DNA of 64,000 nt from W0P28-013 sp963658575. Its GTDB lineage: Bacteria > Bacteroidota > Bacteroidia > Bacteroidales > Paludibacteraceae. The stretch covers positions 1-64,000 of the forward strand of contig CAVKQB010000002.1 of the NCBI GenBank assembly GCA_963658575.1. The letters run 5' to 3'. A program made the position numbers and the translations under genes. Shown piece by piece: positions 1 to 8,513 of the stretch. How positions within the stretch are numbered: position 1 is the stretch's first letter; every line of letters starts with the position of its first letter. The notes beneath the pieces were generated by a model, which searched no databases, had not been told where the DNA came from, and was given only the letters and a program-made list of their open reading frames with translations.

Positions 1-158
1 GCATAGTTCAAACAAGTTTGACTCTGCCCTCACTTATCGAAAAAATTCTTAATTCTTAATTAAATTTGAGCCCCTCCGCTTCGCTCGTCCCCTTGCAAAG
101 GGGACAGGTTCGCGCCCAACAACAACTACTAATTACTCACTACTAATTACTCACTAAA
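1..158. repeat. Intergenic repeat mosaic
   Basis: Non-coding stretch downstream of the first minus-strand gene. It contains a module also found near 23375-23450 and 25730-25800 (CAAA/GTTTGACTCTGC and ATTCTTAATTCTTAATTA). Next comes a GC-rich module with a perfect 8-bp hairpin at 87-105 (GTCCCCTT, loop GCA, AAGGGGAC). The stretch ends in a short array of 7-mers of the type ACTACTA/ATTACTC that runs into the 3' end of the gene at 160. Confidence 0.85.
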
Positions 159-159
159 T

Positions 160-1635
160 TTAGAATTTGTAGCGGAAGCCGACGCTCACCAATTCTTTGA
201 ACTGCAAGCGCGGATCTTTGCCGTCGGGTAGCGTGATGGTGGAGTCGTAGCGCGGATTGAGCGACACACGCGCCGACAAAAAGCGGTTGATGATGAAGTT
301 GCCAATGATTTCCCAATCGGCTTCGACGCCCTTGTAGTTGGTGTAGAGCGAGAACGTGGTTTCAATCTTCACCTCGCGCACGAAACTGTGTTCCCACTTT
401 ATCTTGATTTTGCTACCAAAATCGTTTTTGGTCTTCTGCCCTGCCGGAATGCCCTGTTTATCGGCAATGCTCTCGCTCACGCCGTGGCGATGCGTGGTGT
501 CGGCCACGTGCAGCATTTTGTACGAAATCGGCAACAATTGCACCGACAACTCCTTTTTGTATTTGAAATCGAAGCCCAGCGACAGCCCAACCCGCAGCGG
601 CGAAAACGGCCCCGTAACACGTTCGTAGGAGTTTTTGACGTAGGTGTTGAACAGCGGCGTGGACAATTCGAAATCGGCCGAATAGAACCACGTTTTGCTC
701 TTGAAGGCACGAACGCCAAGTTTCGAGGTCAGTTTTATGAGGTCGTCGTTGGTACGAAAGGTGCGCAACGTGTCCGAAGCCGCCGTGTTGAAACTGAATT
801 TTGCATCTAACTGGCTGTTCCACTGCACTTTATCCGACGTGTAATCGACCTTGCCTTTGAAAAAGAAATAGGCCGTCATGCTGCTTTCGCCGCCGGTGTA
901 CCAGTTGCTCGAATAGTAGTTTTGCGAAAATTGTACCTGCACGTCGCCACTGTATTCCCACGGCGATTTGTTGGGTTTCAGTTTGGCCAGTTTGTCGATT
1001 TTGACGGTCGGCACGTCCACCACATTCACCTTGTCGCGGCTGGCTTGCGCACGGCGGCGGCGAATCTCGTCGATGTTGGGCAGTTGCGATTCGTGATAGA
1101 CAAACACGTCGGGGGCGGCACGAAAAGCCTCGGCTTGTGCGCGTTGGCGCAGACGTTCCCTCTCGTCGGCCGGCTCGGAGCGGTGCACGGCCACCCATTC
1201 GTCGATAAACAGTGGATTGATCAGTGCACGCTCGGCAGCGCACCGACGGATTTCGGCCAATTCGTCGGCACTAATCAACGGCACGACAGCAAGCGTATCG
1301 GGCGAAACTGACACCGTATCTGCTTGATTTACAGTAATTTGCAGCGTATCAGAATTGATCGGCTCACTTTGCGGCGCAGCGTTCTGTTCTACAACTGTTT
1401 GCGTTGTATCGGCAGCGGCGACAATTGTTTGCAGCGTATCTTCCTGATTGACAATCGGTTGTGCGACAAGCGTATCGGGTTCGACGGTGCCATCGGGCAG
1501 CGAATCGACCACGGCATACTGTTCGAGCCACGCATCGAGTTCGGCATCGCTCACGGTTGGGATTGTGTCGGCTTCCTGCGCCCAAAGCACGACAGCCGCC
1601 AGCAAAAAAGCCGTTGTCAATCCCCAAAATTTCAT
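160..1635 (-). CDS. DUF3078 family outer-membrane-type protein
   Basis: A 491-residue exported protein. The start is the ATG giving MKFWGLTTAF, which begins a signal peptide and overlaps the hflX stop by 4 nt (ATGA); longer in-frame extensions would lie inside hflX. Residues about 52-120 are a low-complexity stretch with recurring DTL/DTV. Residues about 225-255 hold the WEYSG...NWYTGGESS signature of DUF3078, followed by alternating aromatic strands to a terminal YKF, as expected for an outer-membrane beta-barrel. Function is unknown for the family, which is restricted to Bacteroidetes. It is probably co-transcribed with hflX. A second DUF3078 protein lies at 48782-49756. Confidence 0.8.
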   Translation of the reverse strand: MKFWGLTTAFLLAAVVLWAQEADTIPTVSDAELDAWLEQYAVVDSLPDGTVEPDTLVAQPIVNQEDTLQTIVAAADTTQTVVEQNAAPQSEPINSDTLQITVNQADTVSVSPDTLAVVPLISADELAEIRRCAAERALINPLFIDEWVAVHRSEPADERERLRQRAQAEAFRAAPDVFVYHESQLPNIDEIRRRRAQASRDKVNVVDVPTVKIDKLAKLKPNKSPWEYSGDVQVQFSQNYYSSNWYTGGESSMTAYFFFKGKVDYTSDKVQWNSQLDAKFSFNTAASDTLRTFRTNDDLIKLTSKLGVRAFKSKTWFYSADFELSTPLFNTYVKNSYERVTGPFSPLRVGLSLGFDFKYKKELSVQLLPISYKMLHVADTTHRHGVSESIADKQGIPAGQKTKNDFGSKIKIKWEHSFVREVKIETTFSLYTNYKGVEADWEIIGNFIINRFLSARVSLNPRYDSTITLPDGKDPRLQFKELVSVGFRYKF

Positions 1636-2852
1636 TCTAAATCGGTGTCGTCGTATTTGGCAAACAGAAAATCGTTGTACGGGAAGCGCGTAACGTGAAT
1701 CTGTTTCACGCGGTCGTAGAGCAGCCGTTTCAGCGCGTCGATATTCTCTTTGCGCTGCGCCGAGATGAATATGCAGTCGTTGCCGAGTTTGGCCATCCAC
1801 ATGCGCTGCAATTCGTCGAGACTGTAGTTTTCGCGCCGTTTTTCGCCAAGGTCGTCGGCCTCTTGCGGCGTGTAGGTAAACGCATCTATCTTGTTGAAAA
1901 CCAAGATGGTAGGTTTTTGTTCTTTGGTTATTTCGGCCAAGGTAGCGTTCACCACTTCGTATTGTTCTTCGAAATTCGGGTGCGAAATATCGACGATATG
2001 CACCAGCAGGTCGGCTTCGCGCACCTCGTCGAGTGTCGATTTGAACGACTCGATGAGATTGGTGGGCAGTTTGCGTATGAATCCAACCGTGTCGGTGAGC
2101 AGAAACGGCAGGTTGTCGATGATAACTTTGCGCACGGTGGTGTCGAGCGTGGCGAAGAGTTTGTTTTCGGCGAACACATCGCTTTTGCTCAGCAGGTTCA
2201 TCAGGGTCGATTTGCCCACGTTGGTGTAGCCCACCAACGCCACGCGCACCATTTTGCCGCGATTTTTGCGTTGCACGGCTTTTTGCCTATCGATGGCGGC
2301 CAACTGCTGTTTGAGCAGCGAGATTTTGTTCAAGATGATGCGCCGGTCGGTTTCTATTTGCGTTTCGCCGGGACCGCGCATACCGATGCCACCGCGCTGG
2401 CGTTCGAGGTGCGTCCACAGGCGCGTGAGGCGTGGCAGCATGTATTGACATTGCGCCAGTTCCACCTGCGTTTTGGCGTGCGCCGTCTGTGCGCGTTTGG
2501 CAAAGATGTCGAGAATGAGGCTGGTGCGGTCGAGCACCTTCAGTTTCAACTCCTTTTCGATGTTGCGCAGTTGCAGCGGCGACAGTTCGTCGTCGAAAAT
2601 GACCATGCCCACCTCGTCGTGTTCGACAACGAAGGCGCGGATTTCGTCCAGTTTGCCCTGCCCCACGAAGGTGCGCGGATTGGGATAGTCGAGCCGCTGC
2701 ACAAAGCGTTTCACGGGCAGTGCGCCAGCCGTTTCGGCCAAAAACGCCAATTCATCGAGGTACTCGTTCGAGCGTTCCTCGTTCTGCTGCGGCGTAATCA
2801 AACCGACCAAAAGCGCATTTTCGGCATATATTTCAGTTTCGCGTTTTTCCAA
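1632..2852 (-). CDS. hflX: GTPase HflX
   Basis: Ribosome-associated GTPase of the HflX family (406 aa, usual length about 400), known for splitting or rescuing stalled 70S ribosomes. The N-terminal HflX domain is followed by the GGIGMRGPGE signature (154-163), the P-loop GYTNVGKS (208-215), DTVGF (254-258) and an NKID motif, so the G domain is complete. Its stop overlaps the start of the downstream DUF3078 gene by 4 nt, suggesting translational coupling. Upstream, toward the aminotransferase gene, lies a repeat-filled gap. Confidence 0.95.
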   Translation of the reverse strand: MEKRETEIYAENALLVGLITPQQNEERSNEYLDELAFLAETAGALPVKRFVQRLDYPNPRTFVGQGKLDEIRAFVVEHDEVGMVIFDDELSPLQLRNIEKELKLKVLDRTSLILDIFAKRAQTAHAKTQVELAQCQYMLPRLTRLWTHLERQRGGIGMRGPGETQIETDRRIILNKISLLKQQLAAIDRQKAVQRKNRGKMVRVALVGYTNVGKSTLMNLLSKSDVFAENKLFATLDTTVRKVIIDNLPFLLTDTVGFIRKLPTNLIESFKSTLDEVREADLLVHIVDISHPNFEEQYEVVNATLAEITKEQKPTILVFNKIDAFTYTPQEADDLGEKRRENYSLDELQRMWMAKLGNDCIFISAQRKENIDALKRLLYDRVKQIHVTRFPYNDFLFAKYDDTDLE

Positions 2853-2869
2853 AATAGAAGAGAATTATT

Positions 2870-3006
2870 GCTTATTTGAAAATTTGAAGATTTGAAGATT
2901 TGAAGATTTGAAAATTAATTGGATAATTGATTCATCGCACCCAACAACTCCTAAATCCTCACTACTAATTCCTAATTCCTAACTGCTCACTACTAATTTC
3001 TCACTG
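2870..3006. repeat. Intergenic repeats: TTTGAAGA octads and 7-mer array
   Basis: Lies between the aminotransferase stop and the hflX start, both on minus. On the coding strand the order is: purine 7-mers directly after the stop (GAGCAGTTAGGAATTAGG type), an ATTATCCAATTAATT module, then four TCTTCAAA octads ahead of hflX. The same modules recur at 7681-7745, 23160-23642 and 59500-59800. Confidence 0.8.
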
Positions 3007-4209
3007 CTAATTATCAATTCGTCCCGGGTAGGCTTCGAGGGCTTTTTGCAGCACGATCAGGGCTTTGCGCAACTCCTCTTTTTCGAGCACATAGGCGATA
3101 CGCACCTCGTTGCGGCCATATTCCGACGACGTGTAGAAGCCCGAAGCCGGCGCCATCATCACAGTTTGACCGTCGTAGTCGAAATCGGAGAGCAGCCACG
3201 CGCAAAACTTGTCGCTGTCGTCGATGGGCAGTTTGGCCACAGTGTAGAACGCTCCCATCGGTATGGGCGAATAGACGCCCGGAATGCGGTTCAGCCCGTC
3301 GATAAGGAATTTGCGGCGTTCCACATATTCGCCATACATTTCGTCGAGATATTCGTGGGGCGTGTCCATCGACGCTTCGGCCACAATCTGACCGAGCAGC
3401 GGCGGACTGAGGCGCGCTTGGCAAAACTTGATGACGCTCTCGTGCACCGTCTTGTTTTTGCACACCAAAGCACCGATACGAATGCCGCATTCGCTGTAAC
3501 GCTTTGATACAGAATCGATTAGAATGACGTTATTTTCGATGCCGTCCAAGTGAAACGCCGAAATGTAGGGCGCGCCGGTGTAGCAAAATTCGCGGTAAAC
3601 CTCGTCGGAAAAGAGGTACAGGTCGTATTTTTTCACCAAATCGCGGATTTGGTTCATCTCTTTGCGCGTGTAGAGGTAGCCCGTCGGGTTGTTCGGGTTG
3701 CAGATGAGTATGCCTTTGGTTTTGGGCGTTATCAGTTTTTCAAATTCCGACACGGGCGGCAGCGCGAATCCCTCGTCGATCGACGAAACGACGGGTTTCA
3801 CCACGGCTCCAGCCGCAATGGCAAACGCCGTGTAGTTGGCGTAGGCTGGCTCTGGCACAATGATTTCGTCGCCTGGGTCGAGGCAACTCATGAAGGCGAA
3901 CTGCACCGCTTCCGAGCCGCCGGCCGTTACGATGATATCGTCGACGCTGACATCGATATTGAAACGGCTGTAGTAGTTCAGCATCTTCATGCGCAGACTT
4001 TTGAAACCGTCGCTCGGGCTGTATTCGAGCACCGTGCGGTCGATGTGTTTCAGCGCATCGAGGCCAATTTGCGGCGTTTTCAAGTCGGGCTGCCCGATGT
4101 TGAGGTGATACACTTTTACGCCACGGGCTTTGGCTTTGTCGGCCAGCGGCGCAAGTTTGCGAATAGGCGATTGCGGCATCAGCAGGCCGCGTTGCGAAGG
4201 TGTTGGCAT
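3007..4209 (-). CDS. PLP-dependent class I aminotransferase
   Basis: A 400-residue fold-type I aminotransferase of the aspartate aminotransferase superfamily, acting in the cytosol on an amino acid/2-oxo acid pair. Visible motifs are YSPSDGF (substrate side), NPNNPTG (171-177), SDEVY with the PLP-binding Asp (201-205) and SVSKRYSECGIRIG with the Schiff-base lysine at about 236. Exact substrate cannot be read from the sequence. The ATG at 4209 is preceded, 6 nt away, by a long pyrimidine octad array on the coding strand. Confidence 0.85.
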   Translation of the reverse strand: MPTPSQRGLLMPQSPIRKLAPLADKAKARGVKVYHLNIGQPDLKTPQIGLDALKHIDRTVLEYSPSDGFKSLRMKMLNYYSRFNIDVSVDDIIVTAGGSEAVQFAFMSCLDPGDEIIVPEPAYANYTAFAIAAGAVVKPVVSSIDEGFALPPVSEFEKLITPKTKGILICNPNNPTGYLYTRKEMNQIRDLVKKYDLYLFSDEVYREFCYTGAPYISAFHLDGIENNVILIDSVSKRYSECGIRIGALVCKNKTVHESVIKFCQARLSPPLLGQIVAEASMDTPHEYLDEMYGEYVERRKFLIDGLNRIPGVYSPIPMGAFYTVAKLPIDDSDKFCAWLLSDFDYDGQTVMMAPASGFYTSSEYGRNEVRIAYVLEKEELRKALIVLQKALEAYPGRIDN

Positions 4210-4214
4210 AATTT

Positions 4215-4362
4215 TAGTGTGAAAGTATGAAAGTGTGAAAGTGTGAAAGTGTGAAAGTATGAAAGTATGAAAGTGTGAAAGTATGAAAGTATGAAAGTAT
4301 GAAAGTATGAAAGTATGAAAGTTTATAAAGTTTATAAAGTGAAAAGTGTATAAAGTGGAAAG
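4215..4362 (-). repeat. Octad/nonad pyrimidine leader array
   Basis: About a dozen tandem 8-mers of the form CTTTCATA/CTTTCACA (coding strand), continuing upstream into ACTTTATAA-type 9-mers. The array ends 6 nt before the aminotransferase start codon. The same array type, in the same orientation relative to the gene, precedes obg, mscS and lon. No unique spacers lie between units. Confidence 0.9.
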
Positions 4363-4437
4363 TTGATTGGTTAATTGATGATTTAGGCGTTTCGGTTACC
4401 GACAATTTGAAATCTGAAATTACTCATTGTCAATTAA

Positions 4438-4519
4438 AAACACTCCTAACTCCTAACTCCTCATTTCTCATTTCTAATTGCTAACTCCTCATTACTAATT
4501 GCTAATTTCTCACTGCTCA
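4438..4519. repeat. 7-mer array at 3' end of lipoprotein gene
   Basis: Eleven consecutive 7-mers of consensus (A/C)A(C/T)TnCT on the plus strand, for example AACTCCT, CATTTCT, AATTGCT. On the coding (minus) strand this is a purine array immediately after the stop codon of the Rieske-like lipoprotein. Confidence 0.85.
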
Positions 4520-4975
4520 CTAATTATAGACTCTGACATCGTAGCCCGAAACGTAGATGCTGTATTGGCGCATCGGGCTTTTGCACTTGTCGGTGGTGGG
4601 ATAGCCGCGCCCGTAGGCAATGTCGAACTCGGCGCCGCACTTGGTACAAATGGCCTTGCCCACGATGCTATCGACATTGAGGCGCACCTGCGGATCGACC
4701 TCGTTGGGACAAGCCAAATCGAACGCCACGAATGTATTTTCTTCGTCGAAACTGTGAAAAACCACCACGCCGCCATAACCCAAGTATTGGTTGTCGTATT
4801 TCGGCTTGATAAATGTAGCCACACCGCCCATGGCGTTCAACTGCGGCTCGTCGCGCAGAATGTTGAACTCGAGATTCACCTTCGTCGAAGGAATGGAGGT
4901 GGTCGTCTGATTTTTGCAACCGGCAAACGCCAGCATCAGCATCGACAAAATAGCAATGTGGCACGTTCTGTTCAA
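4520..4975 (-). CDS. Rieske-like lipoprotein with four-cysteine site
   Basis: A 151-residue predicted lipoprotein: signal peptide with lipobox FAGC (Cys20). The distal half has the Rieske-like layout GAEFDIAYGRG...SPMRQYSIYVSG. The usual C-x-H and C-x2-H cluster ligands are absent: the corresponding positions read ACPNE (Cys89) and CTKC (Cys110, Cys113), and a fourth cysteine, Cys131, follows. It could hold zinc, an all-Cys iron-sulfur site, or nothing. Its start overlaps the murF stop by 4 nt, so the two genes are probably co-translated. Function unknown. Confidence 0.7.
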   Translation of the reverse strand: MNRTCHIAILSMLMLAFAGCKNQTTTSIPSTKVNLEFNILRDEPQLNAMGGVATFIKPKYDNQYLGYGGVVVFHSFDEENTFVAFDLACPNEVDPQVRLNVDSIVGKAICTKCGAEFDIAYGRGYPTTDKCKSPMRQYSIYVSGYDVRVYN

Positions 4976-6264
4976 AGTATCGGCAACAATTTTGTGAGAT
5001 GAATTCCGTTCGAGCCTTTCACCAATATCGTCTTGTCGGTCAGTGGGTTGCGCTGCAAATACGCCTGCAAATCATCGACAGTAGCAAAGGTGGCAAACCT
5101 CGTTTCCGAAACTTGTGCAAATTGCGTGCCGACCAAAAACACCTGCTCGAAATCGGCTTGGGCGAGAAAATCGACGATTTTGCGATGTTCGTCGCGGCTT
5201 TGCGCCCCAAGTTCGAGCATATCGCCAAGAATCGCCACCTTGTGCGGCAACTGCATGGCGGCAAAATTTTCGAGGGCGGCCATCATACTCGTGGGATTGG
5301 CGTTGTAGGCATCGACCACCAGACGGTTGTGCGCCGTTTCGACAAACTGCGAGCGGTTGTTTTGCGGCACATACGTTTCGAGCGCACGGCAAATGGCCTG
5401 CTCGCTCACGCCGAAATGCAGTCCGACAGTGGCCGCCGCCAACATATTTTCGGCGTTGTATATGCCCACGAAATGCGTTTCCACACGGTGATTTTCGCCA
5501 TTTTTTCGGTGCCAATCGAGCGTTACGAACGGCGAGCAATCGGCCACGCTGCCCTGCACGTCGGCATCGGCATCGAGTGCATACGACGTGAGTTCCAATC
5601 CGTGCGCAATGCTTTTGAGCAGTTCGTTTTTGGCATTGATGAAGGCGTGTCCGCCGTGTGCGCGCAGAAAATCGTAGAGTGCGCCCTTGGTTTTCAGCAC
5701 GCCTTCGAGCGAGCCGAAGCCTTCGAGATGTGCCTTGCCCACGTTGGTTATCAGGCCGCAATCGGGGCGAACGAGTTCCACTAAATCAGCAATTTCGCCT
5801 GGGTGATTCGCGCCCATCTCCACCACCGCCATCGTGTGTTCGTTGGTCAGGCCAAGCAACGTGAGCGGCACACCGATGTGGTTGTTGAAGTTGCCCTGCG
5901 TGTAATGTACGTTGAACTTTTCGCCAAGCACGGCCGCCACAAGTTCCTTGGTTGTGGTTTTGCCGTTGGTGCCAGTGATGCCCACCACGGGAATGCCCAA
6001 CGTCTCGCGGTGCATGCGCGCCAACTGCTGCAGCGTTTGCAACACATTTTCCACCAACAGCGTGCGTTCGCTGGTGGCGTATTCCGCCTCGTCGACCACG
6101 GCGTAGGCGCAACCTTTGTTGAGCGCAGCCTGCGCAAAGCGGTTACCGTCGAACGAGTCGCCCTTCAAAGCGAAAAAGACGGAATCGGCTGGGCAGACGC
6201 GACTGTCGGTCGTAACCTGCGGATGTGCGCAAAAAATTTTATAAAGTTCTGATAATGAAATCAT
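4972..6264 (-). CDS. murF: UDP-MurNAc-tripeptide--D-Ala-D-Ala ligase MurF
   Basis: Cytosolic Mur ligase adding the D-Ala-D-Ala dipeptide to the UDP-MurNAc tripeptide in peptidoglycan synthesis. 430 aa, normal length. The N-terminal domain (DSRVCPADSVFFALKGDSFDG) is followed by the ATP-binding GTNGKTT (98-104), MGANHPGEI and the C-terminal DAYNANPTSM signature of MurF. No other mur genes are adjacent, and the lipoprotein gene overlaps its 3' end by 4 nt. Confidence 0.95.
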   Translation of the reverse strand: MISLSELYKIFCAHPQVTTDSRVCPADSVFFALKGDSFDGNRFAQAALNKGCAYAVVDEAEYATSERTLLVENVLQTLQQLARMHRETLGIPVVGITGTNGKTTTKELVAAVLGEKFNVHYTQGNFNNHIGVPLTLLGLTNEHTMAVVEMGANHPGEIADLVELVRPDCGLITNVGKAHLEGFGSLEGVLKTKGALYDFLRAHGGHAFINAKNELLKSIAHGLELTSYALDADADVQGSVADCSPFVTLDWHRKNGENHRVETHFVGIYNAENMLAAATVGLHFGVSEQAICRALETYVPQNNRSQFVETAHNRLVVDAYNANPTSMMAALENFAAMQLPHKVAILGDMLELGAQSRDEHRKIVDFLAQADFEQVFLVGTQFAQVSETRFATFATVDDLQAYLQRNPLTDKTILVKGSNGIHLTKLLPIL

Positions 6265-6392
6265 TGAGATAATAGTTTCTGTGTTTCTCGCGTTGTGCGC
6301 TGTTTCTATGTTTTAAGAGAAAAACCAAGATTTTTGCGCCATGTGTAAATGGTTTTCGTCAGAGTTTTGATTCGCTGCTCACTTCTTATTTT

Positions 6393-7562
6393 TCACTCTT
6401 TCTTTTTCAAATTCTCTGGCGAATCCCACGCCACATTGTAGGGAATTTCGGGTTCGCGGCGTTCTACACCGTAAATAGTGCGGAAAATCTCCTCCTCTTC
6501 GTCGGGCATGGTGCGCTCGGTTAGGGGAATGTCGAGATTGCGGTGCGTGATGGTTTCCACACGGTTTTCGGGTTTATTCAGCTCTTCCCACAGCGCATCT
6601 TTCAGCGCATCGAGCCCCAAGCCCGACACCGACGAGAAAAAGAGCGTGCGCACATCGTGCGGCAGTTTTTCGCGCATCTGCGCCATCATGTTTTCGTCTA
6701 TCATATCGCATTTCGACACGGCCAAAATGCGCTGTTTTGCCACCAATTCGGGGTTGTATTTTTCCAATTCGTGTAGCAGAATGCGGTACTCGCGTTCGAT
6801 GTCGTCGCTGTCGGCCGGCACCAGAAAGAGCAAGATGGCGTTGCGCTCGATGTGGCGCAAAAAGCGCAGTCCCAAGCCTTTGCCCTCGGCCGCGCCTTCG
6901 ATGATGCCAGGGATATCGGCCATGCAAAACGATTGGCTGTCGCGGTACGACACAATGCCCAGATTCGGCACCAGCGTGGTGAATGGATAGTCGGCAATTT
7001 CGGGTTTTGCTGCCGAAACCACCGACAGCAGTGTCGATTTGCCGGCATTGGGGAAGCCCACCAAGCCCACGTCGGCCAAAACTTTCAACTCCAATATGAT
7101 GGTGCGCTCCACACGCGGTTCGCCGGGCTGCGCATAACGCGGCGTTTGGTTGGTAGCCGAGCGGAAATGCCAATTGCCAAGGCCGCCGCGACCGCCTTTC
7201 AGCAGGACGATTTCCTGTTTGTCGTCGGTGATTTCGGCGAGAAACTCGCCCGTGTCGCCGTCGTAGGCTATCGTGCCGCACGGCACTTCGATGATTTTGT
7301 CGTCGCCATTTTTGCCGAAACTACGGCTTTCGCCGCCACCTTCGCCATCGCCAGCAAAGACGTGGCGCGCATATTTCAGGTGCAGCAGAGTCCAATAGTT
7401 TTTGTTGCCGCGCAAAATGACGTGTCCGCCACGACCGCCGTCGCCGCCGTCGGGACCGCCTTTGGGCATATATTTGGCACGATGCAGATGCGCCGAACCT
7501 GCGCCGCCCTTGCCCGAACGACAAAAAATCTTCACATAATCTACAAAATTGGAACTTGGCAT
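6393..7562 (-). CDS. obg: GTPase Obg (CgtA)
   Basis: Essential ribosome-assembly GTPase, 389 aa. The glycine-rich Obg fold begins at FVDYVKIFCRSGKGGAGS and includes GGPDGGDGGRGG; the G domain has GFPNAGKS, the DIPGIIEGA switch and SKCDM as the G4 variant. The start is the ATG at 7562. An upstream ATG would add about 58 residues made only of translated octad repeats (HFHTFTLS) and is rejected. The repeat array ends 8 nt upstream of the start. Confidence 0.95.
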   Translation of the reverse strand: MPSSNFVDYVKIFCRSGKGGAGSAHLHRAKYMPKGGPDGGDGGRGGHVILRGNKNYWTLLHLKYARHVFAGDGEGGGESRSFGKNGDDKIIEVPCGTIAYDGDTGEFLAEITDDKQEIVLLKGGRGGLGNWHFRSATNQTPRYAQPGEPRVERTIILELKVLADVGLVGFPNAGKSTLLSVVSAAKPEIADYPFTTLVPNLGIVSYRDSQSFCMADIPGIIEGAAEGKGLGLRFLRHIERNAILLFLVPADSDDIEREYRILLHELEKYNPELVAKQRILAVSKCDMIDENMMAQMREKLPHDVRTLFFSSVSGLGLDALKDALWEELNKPENRVETITHRNLDIPLTERTMPDEEEEIFRTIYGVERREPEIPYNVAWDSPENLKKKE

Positions 7563-7570
7563 GATATAAA

Positions 7571-7680
7571 AGAGTGAGAAAGTGAGAAAGTGAGAAAGTG
7601 TGAAAGTGTGAAAGTGTGAAAGTGTGAAAGTGTGAAAGTGTGAAAGTGAGAAAGTATGAAAGTATGAAAGTGTGAAAGTT
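7571..7680 (-). repeat. Octad pyrimidine leader array before obg
   Basis: About thirteen tandem 8-mers CTTTCACA/CTTTCTCA on the coding strand, ending 8 nt before the obg start codon. Same unit, orientation and position relative to the gene as the array upstream of the aminotransferase. Confidence 0.9.
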
Positions 7681-7802
7681 ATTTGAAATTTGAAATCTGA
7701 AATCTGAAATTGATTAAATAATTGGAAATTAAACAATTAGATAATTAAAAAGTCTTTGCTCTTTACTCTTTGTTCTCTCACCTATAACCTCTAACCTCTA
7801 AA
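7681..7802. repeat. AT-rich repeat modules between adk and obg
   Basis: Three modules follow the adk stop on the minus strand: GGTTATAG repeats, an ACAAAGAGTAAAG module and an AATTATCTAATTG module. A TTTCAGAT/TTTCAAAT stretch then leads into the octad array. All of these modules recur elsewhere in the window. Confidence 0.75.
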
Positions 7803-8387
7803 CTATAACCTACAACCTTTCTCGCCAATGAGTTGAACGATTTTCTGGAAGTATTCGTCGATGGTGGTGCAGTTGTCCACGGCAGCGTAACGCCCCGTCG
7901 CTTTGTAGAATTCGATGACGGGCATCGTTATTTCGTGGTAGATTTGCAGCCGTTTGCGGATAACCTCCAGCGTGTCGTCGGCGCGGCCGGAACTCTGCCC
8001 ACGTTTCAGCAGCCGGTCGATGAGCAGCGGCTCGTCCACGCGCAGGTCGAGCATCAGCGTGAGTTTTTTGCCGTGGTCGGCCAGCAGTCGGTCGAGTGCC
8101 TCGGCTTGCGCCACGGTGCGCGGAAATCCGTCGAAAATGAATCCGTTGCAATTGGCTTTCTGTTCGTCGATTTTTGCGCTTATCATCTTCACTATCAGGT
8201 CGTCGGGCACAAGATTTCCCTTCGAGATGAGTGCGTCGGCAAATTTGCCAATCTCGGTGCCGCGTGCAATCTCGTCGCGCAGCATATCGCCCGTCGAAAG
8301 GTGTGTCAGATTGTATTTTTTCACAATCAGTTCGCTCTGCGTGCCTTTGCCGGAGCCTGGTGCCCCGAAAATCACAATGTTCAACAT
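7803..8387 (-). CDS. adk: Adenylate kinase
   Basis: Converts AMP + ATP to 2 ADP. 194 aa, the short-LID form common in Bacteroidetes. P-loop GAPGSGKGTQ close to the N-terminus, STGDMLRDEI AMP-binding motif, FDGFPRT, and a short LID around RGQSSGRADD lacking zinc cysteines. The ATG at 8387 is chosen because it places the P-loop at the normal position and lies about 33 nt after a minus-strand TAACTTTG box. Confidence 0.95.
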   Translation of the reverse strand: MLNIVIFGAPGSGKGTQSELIVKKYNLTHLSTGDMLRDEIARGTEIGKFADALISKGNLVPDDLIVKMISAKIDEQKANCNGFIFDGFPRTVAQAEALDRLLADHGKKLTLMLDLRVDEPLLIDRLLKRGQSSGRADDTLEVIRKRLQIYHEITMPVIEFYKATGRYAAVDNCTTIDEYFQKIVQLIGEKGCRL

Positions 8388-8420
8388 AATCGGCTCGTTT
8401 TTATAGTTGATTTTAACTTG

Positions 8421-8428
8421 CAAAGTTA
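8421..8428 (-). promoter_or_regulatory. -7 box TAACTTTG for adk
   Basis: Matches the Bacteroidetes -7 consensus TAnnTTTG on the minus strand and lies 33 nt upstream of the adk start. It is divergent from the box at 8479. Confidence 0.7.
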
Positions 8429-8478
8429 CGAAAAACTTTCCATTCTACCTAATTTTTGAAAATTCGCCGAAAAAAGTG

Positions 8479-8486
8479 TATCTTTG
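8479..8486 (+). promoter_or_regulatory. -7 box TATCTTTG for the PgpH-type gene
   Basis: Bacteroidetes -7 consensus on the plus strand, 27 nt before the start at 8514. Confidence 0.7.
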
Positions 8487-8513
8487 TAGATTGAAATTGA
8501 TTGCATTTTCACG

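Noticed and set aside
4215..4362. Possible CRISPR array
   Set aside because: The units are 8-9 bp in direct tandem without unique spacers, and no cas genes are present in the window.
6265..6392. Gap between murF and obg as another repeat mosaic
   Set aside because: None of the repeat modules or a clear promoter box was seen there; it appears to be ordinary spacer.
7563..7736. N-terminal extension of Obg of about 58 residues
   Set aside because: It is only the translated octad repeat array; Obg proteins begin at the position given by the ATG at 7562.
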